From Prevotella sp. (lineage in GTDB: Bacteria; Bacteroidota; Bacteroidia; Bacteroidales; Bacteroidaceae), in NCBI GenBank assembly GCA_017474845.1, contig JAFVGS010000021.1:1-57820 (forward strand): 57,820 nt of DNA, in the 5' to 3' direction. Under the pieces are notes generated by a model. It made no database searches, was not told where the DNA came from, and saw only the letters and a list, made by a program, of their open reading frames with translations. The translations under genes were made by a program, and so were the position numbers. Positions 54,065 to 57,820 of this stretch are shown piece by piece; within the stretch, counting starts at the first letter, position 1; the number at the start of each line of letters is the position of its first letter.

Positions 54065-55960
54065 ATGCCGGACATCATCTCCCTTCTCCCCGATAGCGTC
54101 GCCAACCAGATTGCCGCTGGTGAGGTGATCCAGCGCCCGGCTTCCGTCGTGAAGGAACTCGTTGAGAATGCCGTCGATGCAGGGGCCAAGACCATCCATG
54201 TGATCATCGTTGATGCAGGGCGCACGTCGATCCAGGTCATCGATGACGGAAGGGGCATGTCTGAGACCGATGCCCGTCTGGCATTTGAGCGTCATGCCAC
54301 GTCGAAGATCCGCAAGGCCGACGATCTCTTTGCGCTTCATACGATGGGCTTCCGTGGTGAGGCCCTCGCCTCTATCGCTGCTGTGGCACAGGTGGAGCTG
54401 CTCACCCGAATGGCTGACGATGAGATAGGTACCCGCATCCAGATAGCCGCCTCGAAGGTGGTGTCGCAGGAACCCGCAGCCGCTCCCTTGGGCAGCAGTT
54501 TCAAGGTGGACAACCTCTTCTATAATGTCCCTGCCCGCCGGAAGTTCCTCAAGTCCAACGCCACCGAACTCAGCAATATCCTCCAGGCTTTTGAGCGCAT
54601 CGTGCTCGTCTATCCCGACATCCATTTCATTCTCCACCATAATGGGGCAGAGCTCCAGAATCTCAAGCCCGCCAGTCTGCGTCAGCGTATCACTGATGTC
54701 TATGGGCGTCAGTATTCACAGGATCTCCTGCCTGTAGAGGTTCAGACGACACTCTGCAACATCACGGGTTTCGTTGGCAAGCCTGAGACAGCCCGTAAGA
54801 AGAGCGGTCATGACTTCTTCTTCGTCAATGGCCGATATATGCGGCATCCGTATTTCCACAAGGCCGTTGTCACAGCCTATGACCGCATGATACCTGAAGG
54901 CATGCAGGTGCCTTATTTCTTGTATATTGATGTCGATCCTGCTGCGGTGGACGTGAACATCCATCCTACCAAGACGGAGATTAAGTTCGAGAACGAGCAG
55001 GCCGTCTGGCAGGTGCTCACTGCCACCGTTCGCGATGCCTTGGGCCGTTTCTGTGACGTGCCGGCCATCGACTTCGACGTGCAGGGCAAACCCGACATCC
55101 CTGTCTTCGACCCTGAGCGCGATTCCATCTCCGCCCCCAAGGTGAACTACAACCCTGACTATAACCCCTTCCGCTCCCACAGCGAATCTCACTCCGGCTC
55201 AGACTTTTCATCTGTCAACAAAAAGAATGTTCCCTCCGATTGGGAACAGCTTTACGACATTGCCAGCACCTCTTCCTCTCGTGAGGAAGATCAATCGCTA
55301 TTTCCCTCTGGCGAAAGCGTCTCCTCTGGGAATCTTAGTAATCTTGATTCTCAATTCGATCTCTCTCCTCTCCACTACCAATACAAGGGCTGTTACATCA
55401 TGACCGCCGTCAAGAGTGGCCTCATGATTATCGATCAGCATCGTGCCGATGTGCGTATCCGCTATGAGCGCTATCTCGGGCAGCTTGAAAACCATGCTGC
55501 TGCCACCCAACAGATGCTCTTCCCTGAGTCTGTCCGCTTCTCACCTGCAGAGTGTGTCATCCTTCAGCAGATACTCCCCAGCCTCACAGCCATCGGCTTC
55601 GACCTCTCCGACCTTGGCGGCAACACCTTTGCCATCAACGGCATCCCTGCCGGTCTCGAGGGCATCGACCCTGTCACCCTCCTCCAGCAGATCGTTACTG
55701 ATGCTGAAGATCACTCTATCTGCGACGACTCCGCCTCAGACAAATCATCTATAAACAATAAACTATTAACAATAAACAAAAACATCGCTCTTTCCCTCGC
55801 CCAGAGCGTTGCCGTTCCCTACGGCCAAGTCCTCTCCAACGACGAGATGGAACAGATTGTCAACGAGCTCTTTGCCTGTTCCAATGTCAACTACACCCCT
55901 AACGGCAAACCCATCCTTTCCATCCTCCCGCAGGCCGATATCGAGCGCCTTTTTGCCTGA
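54065..55960 (+). CDS. mutL: DNA mismatch repair protein MutL
   Basis: 631 residues. GHKL ATPase domain: IAAGEVIQRPASVVKELVEN, then AVDAGA; DDGRGMSETDARLAFERHAT; GFRGEALASIAAVAQ. A Ser-rich linker (about 365-425) leads to the C-terminal dimerisation/endonuclease domain with IIDQHRADVRIRYERY, close to but not matching the strict DQHAxxExxxxE motif. Confidence 0.96.
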   Translation: MPDIISLLPDSVANQIAAGEVIQRPASVVKELVENAVDAGAKTIHVIIVDAGRTSIQVIDDGRGMSETDARLAFERHATSKIRKADDLFALHTMGFRGEALASIAAVAQVELLTRMADDEIGTRIQIAASKVVSQEPAAAPLGSSFKVDNLFYNVPARRKFLKSNATELSNILQAFERIVLVYPDIHFILHHNGAELQNLKPASLRQRITDVYGRQYSQDLLPVEVQTTLCNITGFVGKPETARKKSGHDFFFVNGRYMRHPYFHKAVVTAYDRMIPEGMQVPYFLYIDVDPAAVDVNIHPTKTEIKFENEQAVWQVLTATVRDALGRFCDVPAIDFDVQGKPDIPVFDPERDSISAPKVNYNPDYNPFRSHSESHSGSDFSSVNKKNVPSDWEQLYDIASTSSSREEDQSLFPSGESVSSGNLSNLDSQFDLSPLHYQYKGCYIMTAVKSGLMIIDQHRADVRIRYERYLGQLENHAAATQQMLFPESVRFSPAECVILQQILPSLTAIGFDLSDLGGNTFAINGIPAGLEGIDPVTLLQQIVTDAEDHSICDDSASDKSSINNKLLTINKNIALSLAQSVAVPYGQVLSNDEMEQIVNELFACSNVNYTPNGKPILSILPQADIERLFA

Positions 55961-55984
55961 AAGGGTTAAAAGCTGTTAATGCGG

Positions 55985-56022
55985 CCGTAATTCTCAATTC
56001 TCAATTCTCAATTCTCAATTAT
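55985..56022 (+). repeat. Micro-repeat tract before tRNA-Val copy 2
   Basis: Four copies of TTCTCAAT (period 8). Confidence 0.75.
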
Positions 56023-56028
56023 TATTCG

Positions 56029-56036
56029 TACCTTTG
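56029..56036 (+). promoter_or_regulatory. -7 element of tRNA-Val copy 2
   Basis: TACCTTTG, 19 bases upstream of the tRNA 5' end. Confidence 0.6.
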
Positions 56037-56055
56037 CACCCGCAAAAGAAAACAC

Positions 56056-56130
56056 GGGCGCTTAGCTCAGCTGGTTTAGAGCATCTGCCTTACAAGCAGA
56101 GGGTCGGCGGTTCGAATCCGTCAGCGCCCA
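56056..56130 (+). tRNA. tRNA-Val (anticodon UAC), copy 2
   Basis: Identical over all 75 nt to copy 1 at 18908-18982, opposite strand. CC follows the discriminator A. Confidence 0.95.
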
Positions 56131-56149
56131 CCGAAGTTAAATTTTGCTT

Positions 56150-57235
56150 GTTTTTGTCTTTACCCCAGCACTATAGGCTCTATCATAAGAAGTACGTAGC
56201 ACCGTGTATCAACATCGCGTTAAAGGTCTTTGCCTTTATGGCTCATGTTGCTGCCCTGTGTATGATCGTTGGTGCCGTCCTGGAATTCGGGTTTGAGTTG
56301 TCGGCACGGCTGAAAAACGAACTGAATTGGGTCTATTTCTGGGCTTGGAACATGTTCCTGATAGAGCGTATCGGTCATCTGCTCCTGACGAAACGTGGAA
56401 AGAGAAAATCGGCATATAGTTTCTTGGGGTGGAGCATCAACGGATTATTGACGCTTACGCTGATTCCTATCTTCGTCAATCTCCTCGGCATAGACGACAG
56501 TATTGGCGTGATGAAGATACTCGACAACAGGGCGTTTCACCTGTTGGTATTGTTCCTGATCTCTTTCATCGAACTGTCTGACGCTGCCATCACCTCATTA
56601 GGCAGAAAATCTAACCCTGCCCTGATGATGGCCGTCAGTTTCATGCTCATCATCATGGTTGGCTCTGGCATGCTGCTGATGCCCCGCTGCATTCAACAGG
56701 GTGTCCACCTCTCTTGGATAGACTCGCTGTTCACAGCGACCAGTGCTGTTTGCGTGACAGGACTCACGACTATTGACGTGCCCAGTACGTTTACCAGTTT
56801 CGGACAACTGGTCATCATGCTGCTCATCCAGGTCGGAGGACTGGGTGTGATGACCATCACCAGTTTCTTCGCTCTCTTCTTCATGGGAAACACGAGCATC
56901 TACAACCAGATGCAGGTGCAGGACATGGTGAGTTCGAAATCTCTGGCCTCGCTGTGGTCCACGTTGCGCTGGAATGCCGATACATGAGAAACTGACCCAG
57001 GCATTCTTCAATGCCGTCAGTCCCCGTACGGCAGGATTCATCAGCGTCAACCTGAATAGCATGTGTATCCAGTCTATCTTTATCTATACGGTATTGATGT
57101 GGATAGGCGGTGCTTCGCTGTCGACGGCAGGCGGCGTGAAAGTCAATGCCTTTGCCGTAGCCGTTCTCAACATCCGTGCTATCATCCACGGCACCACCCG
57201 TGTGGAGTTTGCAGGCCGTGAACTGTCGTCCGACT
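56150..57235 (+). pseudogene. trkH: TrkH/KtrB potassium channel subunit, collapsed by deletions
   Basis: Fragment 1 (to the TGA at 56985-56987) carries the first TrkH membrane segments, including GSGMLLMPRCIQQG, SLFTATSAVCVTGLTTIDVP and IQVGGLGVMTITSFFALFF, ending at SKSLASLWSTLRWNADT. Fragment 2, in another frame from the ATG at 56974, resumes near the third pore repeat: KLTQAFFNAVSPRTAGFISV, MWIGGASLSTAGGVKVNAFA, and breaks off at GRELSSDYYR. The part between the fragments (several membrane segments and a pore loop) and the C-terminal part are missing. No ATG precedes the conserved start LYHKKYVAP, so the 5' end may also be damaged. Decay or an assembly collapse are both possible. Confidence 0.75.
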
Positions 57236-57820
57236 ATTATCGGATTAGGAACATACGGCAGGGTGCTTGTAGACGAAATGTCTGCCCTGGGTCATGAGGT
57301 CATTGCCGCTGACAGCGACGCCGGCCGTGTAGAGAGAGTGAAGGACATCTGCGATGCCGCGTTTCAGATTGACGCCTGCGACGAACTGGCCCTGACGGTG
57401 CTGCCGCTGAAGAAAGTCGATGTGGTCATCGTGGCGATAGGCAGCAATCTGGGAGCCTCCGTCCGGGTGGTTGCGCTGTTGAAGAAACTGGGTGTGAAGC
57501 ACATCTATGCACGTGCCAATGACTATGTGCACAAGAGCATCTTGCAGGCGTTCGACATCGAGAAGATCCTGATTCCGGAGGAGCGTGCCGCCCGTTCGCT
57601 GGTACGCCAGATGGAGCTGGGCGTGAAGACCGACCTCTTTCGTATAGACGACACGTATTGTGTCTATAAATTCCGCATTCCGGAGAAATTCGTCGGACTC
57701 CGCGCCAACGACCTTCATCTCTACGAGGAATTCCATCTGAAGATCATCGCCGTCAAGAAAAAGACGAAGGTGCAGAATTTCATCGGCATCGAATATAACA
57801 CCACCGTGGTTGTCAACACC
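57236..57820 (+). pseudogene. trkA: TrkA/KtrA-type NAD-binding regulatory subunit, 5'-truncated, runs off the window
   Basis: Open frame from about 57236 to the window end. It begins abruptly at IIGLGTYGRVLVDEMSALGH, the Rossmann start of a KTN/RCK domain that lacks its first few residues and start codon. It continues VDVVIVAIGSNLGASVRVVA, HIYARANDYVHKSILQAFDI, and a TrkA_C-like FRIPEKFVGLRANDLHLYEE. Directly joined to the trkH fragment, so trkH's end and trkA's start were lost together. The 3' end is outside the window. Confidence 0.75.

Noticed and set aside
56034-56150. TrkH reading extended upstream through the tRNA-Val
   Set aside because: The frame is open by chance across the tRNA; a coding overlap with a tRNA is not credible.

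Overview
The window looks like chromosome from a Bacteroidales bacterium, most likely Prevotella or a close relative. The evidence is the recurrent Bacteroidota promoter signature (TAnnTTTG about 20 bases after TTTG) in front of many genes, the near absence of Shine-Dalgarno sites, TonB receptor/DUF4249 and DUF4988 proteins, a CotH-dockerin protein, and gene order typical of the order (rsfS-ftsH-cdsA; tig-clpP-clpX-recQ-guaB-surA-ostA-mutL). No phage, plasmid, insertion sequence or CRISPR array is seen.

Layout. 1-515: broken start of a pectinesterase-like gene. 838-908: tRNA-Gln. 1091-4441: rsfS, ftsH, cdsA. 4493-9972: surface and secreted proteins (CotH-dockerin protein, lipoproteins, TonB-dependent receptor with DUF4249 partner). 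9980-14601: asd, a CPA2 antiporter, lolD and an S1-domain protein. 14598-22783 (minus): asnS, rluB with a long Gly/Tyr/Gln/Arg repeat, purB, tRNA-Val, then an ACT protein, paaK and a DUF349 protein. 22946-26785 (minus): corA with an unusual leader, pepD, a flippase-like protein. 26883-27092: a 30-residue membrane protein with its own promoter and terminator. 27114-30016 (minus): an OmpA-type protein followed by two collagen-like lipoproteins. 30185-31490: rsmA, a candidate small RNA and a REP-like palindrome. 31494-37530: cyclophilin, MATE exporter, D-Ala-D-Ala carboxypeptidase, mlaF/mlaE, C11 peptidase. 37910-41086: DUF3857 protein, an internally duplicated secreted protein, an AraC-type regulator. 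41232-55960 (plus): lptB, then the tig-to-mutL cluster. 56056-57820: a second identical tRNA-Val and a collapsed trkH-trkA potassium uptake locus.

Function. Most of the window is housekeeping with an envelope emphasis: LolD, MlaEF, LptB, OstA, SurA and a second parvulin serve outer-membrane assembly; FtsH and ClpXP with trigger factor serve protein quality control; CorA, Trk and the CPA2 antiporter handle ions.

Most notable signals. (1) The roughly 170-nt corA leader holds an 11-codon upstream ORF, MDDYPANSNKL, just before three mutually exclusive RNA pairings, one of which would cover the corA start region. It reads like an independently evolved Mg-responsive attenuator comparable in logic to MgtL or CorL. 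(2) Two unrelated-sequence arrays share one architecture: about four 22-bp units, each with a 10-bp palindrome, 60-92 bp upstream of a promoter. (3) The 30-aa gene and the small RNA candidate share a 16-base promoter core. (4) Two distant promoters share a near-identical composite element, and short-period micro-repeats fill most gaps and enter coding sequence.
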